From: Myxococcales bacterium
GTDB lineage: Bacteria > Myxococcota_A > UBA796 > GCA-2862545
Direction: 5' to 3'
Assembly (NCBI GenBank): GCA_019634415.1
Contig: JAHQVJ010000117.1
Location: 83,878 to 147,877 of the forward strand
DNA length: 64,000 nucleotides
This document shows, piece after piece, positions 37,445-46,901 of the stretch (its first letter is position 1; each line of letters begins with the position of its first letter). The translations under genes were made by a program, and so were the position numbers. The notes under the pieces are model-generated. The model saw only the letters and a list, made by a program, of their open reading frames with translations, was not told where the DNA came from and did no database searches.

Positions 37445-37786
37445 ATGACGAAGGCGAGCAGCGATCGGCTGCAAGCGATCCAGACCGAGCTCAACGGCCT
37501 GTTGGAAGCCAAGATGGGTGAGTTGCTGGGAGTCGTTCAGGCCGCCGAAGAGGTCACACGCCAGCTCGTGAGTACCGAGCAGGAGATCAAGCGGCAGACG
37601 TCCCTCCGGGAGACCCTCGAGGCTCGGATCCCGGCCCTCCAGACGGAGAGCAAGGGGCTGACCGGCGAGACCAAGGAGCTGCAGACGCGGGTGGATGGGC
37701 TGAAGCACAAGGTGGAGCATCTGCAGTCGCTGCGCGAGGAGCTCATGAACAACCTGTCGCACCTCAAGGGCGAGCTGGATGACTGA
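37445..37786 (+). CDS. Small coiled-coil protein
   Basis: 113 residues, almost entirely predicted coiled coil with heptads of Leu, Glu and Lys (LRETLEARIPALQTESKG, LKHKVEHLQSLREELMNN). There is no signal peptide or catalytic motif. The stop overlaps the ATG of the following TPR gene by eight bases, so the two proteins are probably made together and may interact. The family is not recognised. Confidence 0.65.
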   Translation: MTKASSDRLQAIQTELNGLLEAKMGELLGVVQAAEEVTRQLVSTEQEIKRQTSLRETLEARIPALQTESKGLTGETKELQTRVDGLKHKVEHLQSLREELMNNLSHLKGELDD

Positions 37787-39557
37787 CACGCTGCGGTCGG
37801 CCCGTCAGCTGTTGGCGGAGCTGCAAGCCACCCAGGCCTACCTCCGCGTGGCCGCATCCAAGGTCCTGCCCTACGCATCGGTGCTGGCTGTGGAGAGACA
37901 CGCCGCGGAGCAGTGCGACACGCTGCTCACCAAGCTGGGTGTCGATCTGGGCTTCGTCCCCTTCGACACCGACGCTGCCATCGTCGACGCAGGTATGCAG
38001 ATGGCGCGGACCCCCGTGATGGCGACTCGGACCGTCGAGCGGCCCGCCGCTCCTCCGACGAGCAGTCCGGCCACGCGCTCTTCCGTCACGCCGATGAGCA
38101 CGGCGCGGCGCCGCACGATGGACACGCAGCTCAGTCCCGAGGAAGAGGACATCGCCGATGCTGCCACCGCCGTGGGGCCACCGTCGATGCGTGCTCGGAG
38201 CCGGACTCCGGCACGCCGCGAGCGAGTGAGCGCGAGTACCCTGGATCAGCCGACGGCACCGCCGCTCCCCATTCCGGAGGCCTCATCGGCCCCGACGGTG
38301 GTGGAGCCCGATCTGGAAGAGTCGGTGGCAACCAGCGACGCGACCCAGGTGTCGGCCCTGGTCCAGTTCGACGAGACACCCGCGGGCACCGAGCGCAGCC
38401 ACCACGATGCCGAGACGTCCGAGGATCTGTCCGACGCAGACACCGGTGCCGCCGCCAGCGTGCGCGCAGCTGCGGTCGCTGGAGGGGGCGCCGCCGTGCG
38501 GGTGGCCACCCTGTCCGACGTCGGCTCCGATGCCTTGTCGAACCTCGACGGCAGCGCACCGGACATCGGCGGGGCACTGGAGGATGCCGACATCGAGGAG
38601 ATGTCGGAGGAGCTGTCCGAAGAGCTCACCCCCTACGCGGAGCCCGACGACGGCTCGGGCGGGCCCATTCGGTACGGCAACCTGACGGGCCGACAGGGCG
38701 CCCAGTCGAATCATCCCTCCCCCGAGCTGGGCGCCGCCCGCGTGGCCACCGCTCGAGCTGCGACGAGCGGTCTGTACGGTGGCGCCACCGTGCCGCACAT
38801 TCGCCCCTCCACGGACGAGCGGCCTCGTGCGGCGGCCATCCAGCTGAATCCCTCGGGTACAGGCGGGCGGGTGCTCGGCTTGGAGGACGAGGAGGAGCCC
38901 ATCGCCGTGGGCGAGGCCGACGAGGAGGATCTGGAGGGAGCCGAGGGTGGCTTCTCGGTGTCGCTGCAGGAGGAGTACTCCGAGGATGGAGCCTACTCGG
39001 AGGAGGGTGAGGTGGAGCCCGTCTCCGACGAGCATCCACCTATGGCTCAGGCCGCCGTCGCCGTGCCCCCCGAGCCCGCTCGGCCCTCTCCCGACGAGGT
39101 GGCCGCCGTGTTCTCACGGGCGCAGTCTGCCGCAGCCGCAGGCGATCTCCAAGCGGGAGCCGATCTGTACTCCGACGTGATCGACGCCGATCCAGATCAC
39201 GTGCCAGCCCACGTGGCTCGCGGGCGGCTCTACCTCGACCTGGGCGACTACAGCCGCGCCATGAGCGACTTCATGGTGGCCGAGGAGATCGCCTCGGATT
39301 CACCGGAGCCTCAGGTGGCCATCGGCGACCTGTACTTCGCCCGGAAGGACTACCGGAAGGCCATCGAGTACTTCAACGCAGCACTCGAGATGGCCCCCAA
39401 CCACGCCATGGCCTTCTGCCGTCGTGGGATCAGTCACTACTACCGCAAGAACTACCCAGACGCGCTCGAGGACTTGCTCCGCGCCCAGCGGATCCAGCCC
39501 GACATCCCCAACATCATGACGTACGTGTCCATGGCCAAGAAGAAGGCCCGCCGCTAG
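37779..39557 (+). CDS. TPR-repeat protein with a long disordered acidic region
   Basis: 592 residues. Residues 1-60 are helical (QLLAELQATQAYLRVAA). Residues 70-440 are low-complexity, rich in Ala, Thr, Asp and Glu, and probably disordered. From about 440 to the end, at least four TPR units are visible (AGADLYSDVIDADPDHVPAH, YRKAIEYFNAALEMAPNH, YPDALEDLLRAQRIQPD). There is no signal peptide, so it is cytoplasmic, probably a scaffold. It is followed at once by a hairpin terminator. Confidence 0.7.
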   Translation: MTDTLRSARQLLAELQATQAYLRVAASKVLPYASVLAVERHAAEQCDTLLTKLGVDLGFVPFDTDAAIVDAGMQMARTPVMATRTVERPAAPPTSSPATRSSVTPMSTARRRTMDTQLSPEEEDIADAATAVGPPSMRARSRTPARRERVSASTLDQPTAPPLPIPEASSAPTVVEPDLEESVATSDATQVSALVQFDETPAGTERSHHDAETSEDLSDADTGAAASVRAAAVAGGGAAVRVATLSDVGSDALSNLDGSAPDIGGALEDADIEEMSEELSEELTPYAEPDDGSGGPIRYGNLTGRQGAQSNHPSPELGAARVATARAATSGLYGGATVPHIRPSTDERPRAAAIQLNPSGTGGRVLGLEDEEEPIAVGEADEEDLEGAEGGFSVSLQEEYSEDGAYSEEGEVEPVSDEHPPMAQAAVAVPPEPARPSPDEVAAVFSRAQSAAAAGDLQAGADLYSDVIDADPDHVPAHVARGRLYLDLGDYSRAMSDFMVAEEIASDSPEPQVAIGDLYFARKDYRKAIEYFNAALEMAPNHAMAFCRRGISHYYRKNYPDALEDLLRAQRIQPDIPNIMTYVSMAKKKARR

Positions 39558-39574
39558 GTCGCGAAGACGCGACC
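39557..39574 (+). terminator. Terminator hairpin after the TPR gene
   Basis: GGTCGCG-AAGA-CGCGACC is a perfect 7-bp stem with a tetraloop, starting at the last base of the stop codon. No T tract follows. Confidence 0.5.
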
Positions 39575-39609
39575 CAGTCGGACGTACGGAAGCCAGATGG
39601 GGCCCTCAG

Positions 39610-39629
39610 GTGCGAAGGCCACTTCGCAC
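39610..39629 (+). promoter_or_regulatory. Candidate activator-binding dyad upstream of the sigma-54 promoter
   Basis: GTGCGAA-N6-TTCGCAC, a perfect 7-bp inverted repeat, is centred about 115 bp upstream of the predicted start of the sigma-54 promoter, the usual distance for an enhancer-binding-protein site. It could alternatively be a second terminator hairpin. Another hairpin, GCCCGA-CAA-TCGGGC (39686-39700), lies between it and the promoter. Confidence 0.4.
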
Positions 39630-39708
39630 TGCGAACCCAGAATGCGTATCCAGCGACGCAGTGGCCGATCTCGCCGTAGGGCGAAGCCCGACAATCGGGC
39701 CCAAAAAG

Positions 39709-39725
39709 TTGGCAAGGTGCTTGCT
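39709..39725 (+). promoter_or_regulatory. Sigma-54 (RpoN) promoter
   Basis: TTGGCAAGGTGCTTGCT matches the -24/-12 consensus (TTGGCAC-N5-TTGCW) at every key base except one (C to A after TGGCA), with the required 10 bp between GG and GC. The start would be near 39736, 22 nt before the ATG of the 60-residue gene. Confidence 0.75.
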
Positions 39726-39757
39726 CAGCCAGGCTTGTCTGATTCGAGGGCCAATCA

Positions 39758-39940
39758 ATGATCACCCCAGCACCTGCCAACGCGACCCCCTCTCTGCTGA
39801 AGAGCCGCAACAAGACGGTCGCGAAGAGCTTCTTCCGCCATCTGCGGAGCGAGGGATTCAGCCACGAGCAGATCATCGAGCTGTCGGCCACGCTGCTCGA
39901 TCTCGTGAACGACGACATGCGAAGCCAGCCACGCCGCTAG
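39758..39940 (+). CDS. Small basic protein under sigma-54 control, unknown function
   Basis: 60 residues: a short Ala/Pro-rich start, then a basic helical segment (SRNKTVAKSFFRHLRSEGFS) and HEQIIELSATLLDLVNDDM, giving two probable helices separated by Gly. There is no signal peptide. A near-perfect sigma-54 promoter sits 33 bp upstream. Shine-Dalgarno similarity is weak (GAGGGCCAATCA). It is probably a real gene because of the promoter and composition, but no family is recognised. Confidence 0.55.
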   Translation: MITPAPANATPSLLKSRNKTVAKSFFRHLRSEGFSHEQIIELSATLLDLVNDDMRSQPRR

Positions 39941-39983
39941 CTGCCACGCCCTGTTGGGCGATACGGGGGCGGCTGGAGGACAC

Positions 39984-40721
39984 GTGACCTCGCGCCGGCC
40001 CCATCGCGGTACTGCCCTGTTGGTCGCTCAGCGGCGACCCGGGGACCTGATGCTCGAGCACGAGGCAGCGGTGTTCGCTGCACGTGCGGGCCTGCAGCGC
40101 CACCAGCTCCATGTGCACCCCATCATGCAAGGGCGCCTCGCGCGATCCGAGCTGGCCCGACACGATGCGGTCTTCTTCGGCGGCTCCGGTGACTTCAGCG
40201 TGCTCGAGCAGCACGCATGGCTCGACGATGCCATGGCCGTCATCGACCAGGTGTTGGAGCTCGGGATTCCTGGCTGGGCGAGCTGCTTTGGCTTCCAGGG
40301 ACTGGCGCAGGCCCTGGGGGGCACCGTCATCCACGACGACGACCTCACGGAGATGGGCTCCACCTGGCTCACCCTGACGGAGCAGGGGCGCAGCGATCCC
40401 GTCACGGGAGTCTTGCCCGCAGCTGGATTCTGGGCGCAGGAAGGTCATCACGATCACGTCGTGGAGCTTCCGGCGGGGGTCACCCTCCTCGCACGAGGAG
40501 AGCGCGTGCCGCTCCAAGCCTTCAAGGTCGACGGCGCTCCGTTCTACGCCAGCCAGTTCCACCCGGAGCTCCGGGTGGAGGACACCGTCACTCGGTTCCG
40601 GCACTACCAGGACAACTACCTGGGAGATCGGGATGCCTCCCTACTCGACGCACTCATGAACGGACAGGACACCGCCGAGATGGCCGATGTGCTCCCGAGG
40701 CTGTTGTCCCTCCGAAAGTAG
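39984..40721 (+). CDS. Class I glutamine amidotransferase-like protein
   Basis: 245 residues, GTG start chosen because GGAGG precedes it by four bases. The catalytic Cys is in WASCFGFQGLAQALGG (nucleophile elbow) and the His/Glu pair in SQFHPELRVE. FFGGSGDFSV resembles the oxyanion strand. Such stand-alone domains are often annotated as GMP-synthase-like amidotransferases. No partner synthetase is adjacent, so the acceptor is unknown. Confidence 0.8.
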   Translation: MTSRRPHRGTALLVAQRRPGDLMLEHEAAVFAARAGLQRHQLHVHPIMQGRLARSELARHDAVFFGGSGDFSVLEQHAWLDDAMAVIDQVLELGIPGWASCFGFQGLAQALGGTVIHDDDLTEMGSTWLTLTEQGRSDPVTGVLPAAGFWAQEGHHDHVVELPAGVTLLARGERVPLQAFKVDGAPFYASQFHPELRVEDTVTRFRHYQDNYLGDRDASLLDALMNGQDTAEMADVLPRLLSLRK

Positions 40722-40800
40722 AGGGACCGCCGTAGAATGTGAGCAACTGGGGTAAACCGACGGAAGCGGAGCACCGAAGGGAGCTGCAGGAGAGCCCCCC

Positions 40801-41085
40801 ATGGAACCACCCCTGACCTTCGAGGAGGCGCTTGGGTCCGACGAGCCGACCGTGGCATCGTTTCCACCCTTCGTGCCCATCCCAGCGCCGCTGCCCCTCG
40901 AGACACCCGACGACGAGTTGTCGGACCTGTTCGTCGTAGAGCCAGGCAGCTTCACCCTGTCCACCATGGCAGTGACGAGCGCCCTGTGCTTGCTCGCGTT
41001 CACCTTCGTGGCGTTCCTCGCCGCAGGGCTGCTCATGGGCGTCGGCATCGGGCTAGCGCTGGTGGCGCTGCTCCTCGGCGCATGA
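40801..41085 (+). CDS. Small membrane protein
   Basis: 94 residues. An acidic, Pro-rich N-terminal half (FPPFVPIPAPLPLETPDDE) is followed by two closely spaced hydrophobic helices (ALCLLAFTFVAFLAAGLLMG, GIGLALVALLLGA). AGGAG precedes the ATG, and TAGAAT at 40733-40738 is a possible -10 box. The function is unknown. It is convergent with the outer-membrane protein gene, with seven bases between the stops. Confidence 0.55.
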   Translation: MEPPLTFEEALGSDEPTVASFPPFVPIPAPLPLETPDDELSDLFVVEPGSFTLSTMAVTSALCLLAFTFVAFLAAGLLMGVGIGLALVALLLGA

Positions 41086-41092
41086 CCCGAGA

Positions 41093-42241
41093 CTACAGGT
41101 AGTAGTTGAACTGACCCGCGATGGACCCGAAGTGGTACTGCCACCACTGCTGGGTGTAGGGCACCGTCGCGCCGAGGTTGGCCTCGATGTCGCGCTTGTC
41201 CGGTTGATCTGCGCGACCCGGGAAGAACTTCATCCCGACGGTGACCACGTTGAAGCGGAAGAGCCCACCATCGAAGGCGCCCTGCTCTGACGCAGGCTTC
41301 ATGAAGAGCCCCGTCTCACCGAACACCCCCACCCGGTCACCCGCCAGGTAGAACACGGACAGACCGCCCACGATCCGGCTCGACACCGTGGGATCTCCGC
41401 CCTGGGTCTGACGGAACTCGATGTCGGCCCCACCCTGGATCTGGATGTCGGTCTTGCCGAGCCGCGTGCCGGCGGCCAGCTGCGGCCGGATGGCCGGATA
41501 GCTCGGGTTGGTGTTGAAGCGGAAGTCACCGATGAAGGACACGATCGTGTTGGTACGGGCGGACTTGATCAGCGCGATACGTGGCCCGAGCTCCAGGTTC
41601 CAACCCTGATACCGACGGCGAAAGCCCCCGTGCACCGAGAACGAGCGGGAGAGCTGGTGCTCGTAGTCCAAGATCAGGTTGATGTAGGTCGGGATCCCCC
41701 ACTCGAACCCGGCCTGGAAGCGAGTCCGCGGGTTCAGGTTCTCGAGCAACATCGCCTGGGCGAAGTCGATCTCCTGCCGCATGGCATCAGCGTCGGTCAC
41801 GATGGGCCGCTTGACCTGGGAGTCGTACAGCTCGTCCATCAGCGACTCCATCCGGGTCTCGATGCGAGAGCGGAACACCGAGTCGGGATGCTTGGCGAGG
41901 TACTCTTCCCAGCCAGCCATCTCCTCGTCGGGCTCCAGACGCCCCAAGCGCGTAGCGGCGGACCGGTAGTCCGACTCGGTGTCGGAGCCCATCGGCGGGG
42001 AATCGTCCTCGCCCTCGAGCAGGTCGATGGACTCCCCCTCCAGGTCCTCGAACAACTCCTCGGGCTCCTCCTCCTCCTCTTCTTCTTCGTCGGTAGGACG
42101 CTCGTCCTCGTCGGAGTCGTCCTTCTCGGGAGGCTCCTCGAACTCGATGTCGTCATCGAGGTCGTCCAGATCGAGCTCGTCAGAGTCTTGCGCCCACGAG
42201 GTGGGCACGAGAATGGACAGTAGGAGGGTGACGAGGGTCAC
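41093..42241 (-). CDS. Outer-membrane beta-barrel-like protein with acidic N-terminal region
   Basis: 382 residues from GTG 42241, which follows GAGG by five bases and begins a signal peptide ending SWA. The first 90 mature residues are extremely acidic (DELDLDDLDDDIEFEE, then a run of Glu). The second half shows alternating strands (FEWGIPTYINLILDYEHQL, FSVHGGFRRRYQGWNLELG, TVGMKFFPG) and ends with an aromatic residue pair plus Leu (FNYYL), as outer-membrane barrels do. The acidic stretch may bind cations. The family is not recognised. Confidence 0.65.
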   Translation of the reverse strand: MTLVTLLLSILVPTSWAQDSDELDLDDLDDDIEFEEPPEKDDSDEDERPTDEEEEEEEEPEELFEDLEGESIDLLEGEDDSPPMGSDTESDYRSAATRLGRLEPDEEMAGWEEYLAKHPDSVFRSRIETRMESLMDELYDSQVKRPIVTDADAMRQEIDFAQAMLLENLNPRTRFQAGFEWGIPTYINLILDYEHQLSRSFSVHGGFRRRYQGWNLELGPRIALIKSARTNTIVSFIGDFRFNTNPSYPAIRPQLAAGTRLGKTDIQIQGGADIEFRQTQGGDPTVSSRIVGGLSVFYLAGDRVGVFGETGLFMKPASEQGAFDGGLFRFNVVTVGMKFFPGRADQPDKRDIEANLGATVPYTQQWWQYHFGSIAGQFNYYL

Positions 42242-42294
42242 GGGCACCTCAGGCCGGTCGGCGTTAGGGGCGGCAATCCTATCAAGGTGGGAGC

Positions 42295-42963
42295 GTGTCG
42301 GTCCCCGACTCACATCCATGGGGCGTGCCCACTGCGTTGCAAGACGCGGCAGAGGAAGTCCGCGCCCACCTGTGCGCTCTTCGAGGCGGAGCCTTGTTCC
42401 TCTCTTCCGCCGATTCCCTGCTGCTGGTGGACTGGCTCGAGGCGGGGATCTCCGTGACGGACATTTTGCGCGCGATGGAGCGAGCCCGGGAGGCCAGGCG
42501 GAAGCAACGGAGCAAGTTCCCCCTCACCTTGACCCACGTGAAGCGACACCTGGGCCGACCCACACGCGGGGTGTTCGCCAAGCAACCCCCGACCCGAGGC
42601 CACGAGCCCCCCTTCGCCCCCGTGGTCCGCACGCTCCAGGCGAGCCCCACCAGCTCCACGCCGGAGCACCACGAGTTGGTGGAGCGTCTGACGGCCATCG
42701 AGCTAGGAGACGGACCCCAGGCGGTTCGCAAGGCCCTCACCCACGTCCGCACGTTCCTCGACGCCCGATGGGCCTCCTTGGGAGAAGCTGGACGACAACA
42801 GCGTCGCGTGCTGGCCGAACAGGAGCTGGGCGACCTGCTCCATCTGGTGGACGAAGGCACGGCCAAGGCGTTGGTGGAGGAGACGGCGAGGGACCTCCTC
42901 CATAAAGAGCACCCGTGCTTGTCTGCAGCCTCCCTCTGGGAGCTGGTGGGAGACGATGGCTAG
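42295..42963 (+). CDS. Helical protein paired with a DnaC-like ATPase
   Basis: 222 residues, GTG start behind GGTGGGAGC. All-helical, with a segment like DnaD/DnaB-type primosomal proteins (LFLSSADSLLLVDWLEAG, VTDILRAMERAREARRKQ), but similarity is only by pattern. The stop overlaps the ATG of the helicase-loader-like ATPase, which supports a joint role in replication initiation or restart. It could equally be an unrelated regulator. Confidence 0.5.
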   Translation: MSVPDSHPWGVPTALQDAAEEVRAHLCALRGGALFLSSADSLLLVDWLEAGISVTDILRAMERAREARRKQRSKFPLTLTHVKRHLGRPTRGVFAKQPPTRGHEPPFAPVVRTLQASPTSSTPEHHELVERLTAIELGDGPQAVRKALTHVRTFLDARWASLGEAGRQQRRVLAEQELGDLLHLVDEGTAKALVEETARDLLHKEHPCLSAASLWELVGDDG

Positions 42964-43819
42964 CCGACACCCTCCGGAGCTCGCTCACCCAGGCGCCGAA
43001 CCCGAATGCCCCGACTGCCGGGGGTCGGGAACCCTGATCCGTCGCGCCGGGGAGCGCGCGGCCGCCCAGGACTGCCACTGCGTCGTGGTCTGCCCCGACT
43101 GTCGTGGCACCGGGTTGGTGCCGCAGTCCGAGGCCTTCCGAGCCCGAGTGAAGCGATGCCGCTGCCAGACGCTGCTCGCTCGGCGCCGCATCTTCGATGC
43201 CGCCAACATCCCGGCGCGCCACTCCGACAGCACACGGGCCAGCTTCGTGCCCAAGGGGCGCCATCAGACCGCCGTACTGGCCGCCGTGAGCAAGTACCTG
43301 GCATCGTACGACCCACGTGCCGACAACCGAGGACTGATCCTGTACGGCCAGGTGGGCCGAGGCAAGACGCACCTGTTGGTCGGCTTGCTGCGCGATCTGG
43401 TGTTCCACCACGGGGCGCGCGTGAAGTTCGTGGAGTTCTCCCACCTCCTCGCCGATCTGAAGTCGGGGTTCGACGTCGGGCGAGGCATGGCAGCACTGAT
43501 CGATCCCCTCGTGGAGGTCGACGTGCTGGCGATCGACGAGCTCGGGAAGGGCCGGAACACCGAGTTCGAGGGCACCGTGCTCGACGAGCTGGTGAGCCGC
43601 AGGTACAACGCCGTGCGCCCGATCCTGGCGACGACCAACTTCGCCCCCGGATCGAGCGGCGCCTCGGTGGCCAACGCGGCGTCGGTGCAGCTCGGAACCG
43701 GGCCGTCTCCCATGCTCTCGGACCGCGTTGGAGAGCGCGTATACAGCCGTTTGCGGGAGACGAGCGACTTCATCGAAGTCCAGGGAGAGGACCACCGCGA
43801 GCTCAGGGGTCGAGGCTGA
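42956..43819 (+). CDS. DnaC/DnaI-like AAA+ ATPase with zinc-binding N-terminus
   Basis: 287 residues. The N-terminal 65 residues carry four Cys pairs, CPDC, CHC, CPDC and CRC, resembling two DnaJ-type CxxCxGxG zinc sites. The AAA+ core follows, with Walker A GQVGRGKTHLL, Walker B VLAIDELGKG and sensor 1 ILATTNF, as in DnaC/IstB-like helicase loaders, ending with a sensor-2-like region (LSDRVGERVYSRLRE). It is not next to a transposase, so IstB is unlikely. It is coupled to the preceding helical protein. Confidence 0.75.
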   Translation: MASRHPPELAHPGAEPECPDCRGSGTLIRRAGERAAAQDCHCVVVCPDCRGTGLVPQSEAFRARVKRCRCQTLLARRRIFDAANIPARHSDSTRASFVPKGRHQTAVLAAVSKYLASYDPRADNRGLILYGQVGRGKTHLLVGLLRDLVFHHGARVKFVEFSHLLADLKSGFDVGRGMAALIDPLVEVDVLAIDELGKGRNTEFEGTVLDELVSRRYNAVRPILATTNFAPGSSGASVANAASVQLGTGPSPMLSDRVGERVYSRLRETSDFIEVQGEDHRELRGRG

Positions 43820-43857
43820 GGACTTGGCGACGCGCTCTGATAGGATCTCCGCCTGCA

Positions 43858-43879
43858 CGGACCCTTCCCCGAGGGTCCG
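43858..43879 (+). repeat. Perfect hairpin in the spacer before 43947
   Basis: CGGACCCT-TCCCCG-AGGGTCCG is an 8-bp perfect stem, 12 bp downstream of TAGGAT (43841-43846). It could terminate the ATPase operon or structure the next gene's leader. Confidence 0.4.
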
Positions 43880-43946
43880 ACCCCGTCCGTCGCACCGCCG
43901 TCGGGCCACGCCCCCCATTCCTCGGTATCGACCCGGTGGAGGCTTC

Positions 43947-44588
43947 ATGGCGTTCACGGTGACCTTCCCGGCCTCCAGCCCGACCTGCGACGTGTCCACA
44001 CTCGGAGAGTGGCTCAAGGAGCGAGGAGAGCCCTTCGTGGACGAGGGAGAAGACACCCTCGTCCTCCGGGCACTGCCGGTCCGCTTCGTGGCCTCGCCCG
44101 ACAACGCCTCGCTGCGCGCCCACCTCGACATCACCGCGAACGTGGCGCTTCAGCGCATGGTGGACGTCATCTTCGAGGTGTCCGTACGCGCCGGGGCGGA
44201 CGTCCGGTTGGCTGGTCACGGCGAGATGACGCGACCAGCGATGTGGATGCTGCTCGCCGACGAGCAGGATCGACTCCGGATCGCCGAGTCCCTGCGGCGC
44301 GCCGAGGAGCTGGGCAGCCGCGACGAGATCTATCAGCGCATGTGGGGTGTGCTGGCCACCCTGCGCGACGGGCGGGACGACCGCTGGGATGCGCAAGCCG
44401 AGCGCATCGTGGAGCGGGTGGAGGTCGGCGCCGACATCTCGGTGGAGCGCGCGGCCTGGCACTCGGAGGGAGTCCAGGTCGGTGACGAGGTGTCCGTGCC
44501 CGTGGTGGGCTACCTACACTCCCTCGTATGGCGCTGGTTGTCCGAGGCCTATCCGGGCATCGCCGAGGCGGAACACACCCTGCACTAG
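43947..44588 (+). CDS. Conserved-looking protein of unknown function
   Basis: 213 residues, ATG behind GGTGGAGG. Mixed alpha/beta: strands TVTFPASSPTCDV and LVLRALPVRFVA, then helices (DEQDRLRIAESLRRAEELGS, EIYQRMWGVLATLRDG). The N-terminal part is faintly like a YbjN/type III-chaperone-like fold (acidic, no catalytic residues), which is a guess from composition. It leads an apparent operon with the epimerase and nagZ, nine bp upstream of the former. Confidence 0.55.
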   Translation: MAFTVTFPASSPTCDVSTLGEWLKERGEPFVDEGEDTLVLRALPVRFVASPDNASLRAHLDITANVALQRMVDVIFEVSVRAGADVRLAGHGEMTRPAMWMLLADEQDRLRIAESLRRAEELGSRDEIYQRMWGVLATLRDGRDDRWDAQAERIVERVEVGADISVERAAWHSEGVQVGDEVSVPVVGYLHSLVWRWLSEAYPGIAEAEHTLH

Positions 44589-44597
44589 GACCTTGTC

Positions 44598-45022
44598 ATG
44601 ATCCTGTCCCTCGACCACGTGGCCATCGCTGTCGGCGACCTCGACGAGGCGATCCGCCGCTTCGCCGAAGACCTGGGAATCGCCTTGGATCGAGTGGAGG
44701 ACGTGGCGTCACAGAAGACGCGCACGGCCTTCCATCCCGTGTCGGGCCCCACCACGGTGGAGCTGGTGGCCCCCATGGATGGCGAGGGACCGATCGCGAC
44801 CTCCCTCGAGAAGCGAGGACCGGGGCTGCACCACCTGTGCTTTCGCACCGACGACCTCGACACAGACGTGGCCCGCCTGCGCGACCGCGGCTGGCGCTTC
44901 ACCACCGACGCACCCACGCCCGGCGCCCACGGCACGCGGGTGATGTTCGTGCATCCGAGATCGACGGGCGGGGTGTTGATCGAGCTGGCGGAGTACCCAG
45001 AGGACCGCGCAACGGGGTCGGC

Positions 45023-45026
<4 letters not shown>
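44598..45026 (+). CDS. mce: Methylmalonyl-CoA epimerase
   Basis: 142 residues of the VOC fold. LDHVAIAVGDLDEAI at the start carries the first metal His; PGLHHLCFRTDDL carries the second, and ELVAPM and GVLIELAEY the Glu ligands. It interconverts (R)- and (S)-methylmalonyl-CoA in propionate metabolism. The stop overlaps the ATG of nagZ (ATGA). No mutase gene is in the window. Confidence 0.88.
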
Positions 45027-46119
<1,093 letters not shown>

Positions 46120-46129
<10 letters not shown>

Positions 46130-46683
46130 TCGCCACAGCCTGGGCTGCCTTGGCCGCTCCACCCGAGGTGACCTGCTCCCACGACCAGCTCCCCCCCATC
46201 GGCGACAGCTTGTCGGTGGCGTGGGTGTCACCCATGGGCAAGCGCGTGGGCGGAGCCACCTGGGTGAGCGTGGTGGCCACGTCCGATCTGACCACCTTCG
46301 CCCGCGGCGAAGACGCCTCCATCAAGCGCCTCCTGGAGGTGCTGGGCTTGCGAGCGGCGGGACGCAAGCGACCCGCCCGCAAGTACAAGGTGGTGGTGTT
46401 CGACGTGGCGCGGGACACGCTGTGCAGACCAGTGGCCGATGCTGCATTCGGCTCGACGCTCGCTGGGGTCGGCGTCTGTGACGACGGACGCCCCCACCCG
46501 CGCAAGGGCACGGACGACTGCGGCTTCACCCTCGACACCGCCACGGCAGGCGCGGGGCTGCCCGTGTTCCGAGCCCGATGGTCGGATCTGGCCCAGCACG
46601 GGTTCTGCGTGCTGCCCGCCGACCGCTACCTGCTGCGTCAACTCCGACGGTCGGGAAGGCCCGCCGCCGAAGGCCCGCGCTGA
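46120..46683 (+). CDS. Secreted protein of unknown function
   Basis: 187 residues. The start overlaps the end of nagZ, and the N-terminus MVLIATAWAALA is a signal peptide cut before APPEV. Five Cys are spread through the mature part (TCSHD, TLCRP, GVCDD, DDCGF, GFCVL), suggesting disulphides. It is basic at the C-terminus. There is no recognised domain. It shares the operon with mce and nagZ. Confidence 0.6.
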
Positions 46684-46727
46684 CATCTCGTGACGTCACA
46701 CACCGTGGCGGACGCGCCCATCCATGC

Positions 46728-46747
46728 GACCGACCCGGAGGTCGGTC
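46728..46747 (+). repeat. Perfect hairpin before the small peptide gene
   Basis: GACCGACC-CGGA-GGTCGGTC is an 8-bp perfect stem with a tetraloop, ending immediately before the GGAGG ribosome-binding site of the peptide gene. It may terminate the upstream operon or modulate access to the ribosome site. Confidence 0.5.
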
Positions 46748-46760
46748 CTGGAGGTTGCAC

Positions 46761-46898
46761 ATGCAACGACGCGTCTCTCGCTGGGCCCTGGTGTCGGCCC
46801 TCGCTCTGATCCCCACGGCCGCCCTGGCCGCCACCGTCGGGCCCGATCTGTCCGGGATGTGTGGCTCGATCTGCTCGCTGCTCTTCGGCTGCGGCTGA
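46761..46898 (+). CDS. Small secreted Cys-containing peptide
   Basis: 45 residues, ATG behind CTGGAGG. The first 23 residues are a textbook signal peptide (MQRRVSRWAL, then a hydrophobic core, ending AALA). The predicted mature peptide is only 22 residues, starts ATVGPDLSG and ends MCGSICSLLFGCG, with three Cys and many Gly. It lies three bases before an ECF sigma gene and is almost certainly translationally coupled to it. It may be a signal, a toxin-like peptide or a small envelope factor; no family is recognised. Confidence 0.6.
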   Translation: MQRRVSRWALVSALALIPTAALAATVGPDLSGMCGSICSLLFGCG

Positions 46899-46901
46899 CC
46901 G

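Noticed and set aside
42956..43819. IstB-type transposition ATPase
   Set aside because: No transposase or terminal repeats are nearby; the zinc-site N-terminus and coupled partner fit a helicase-loader role better.
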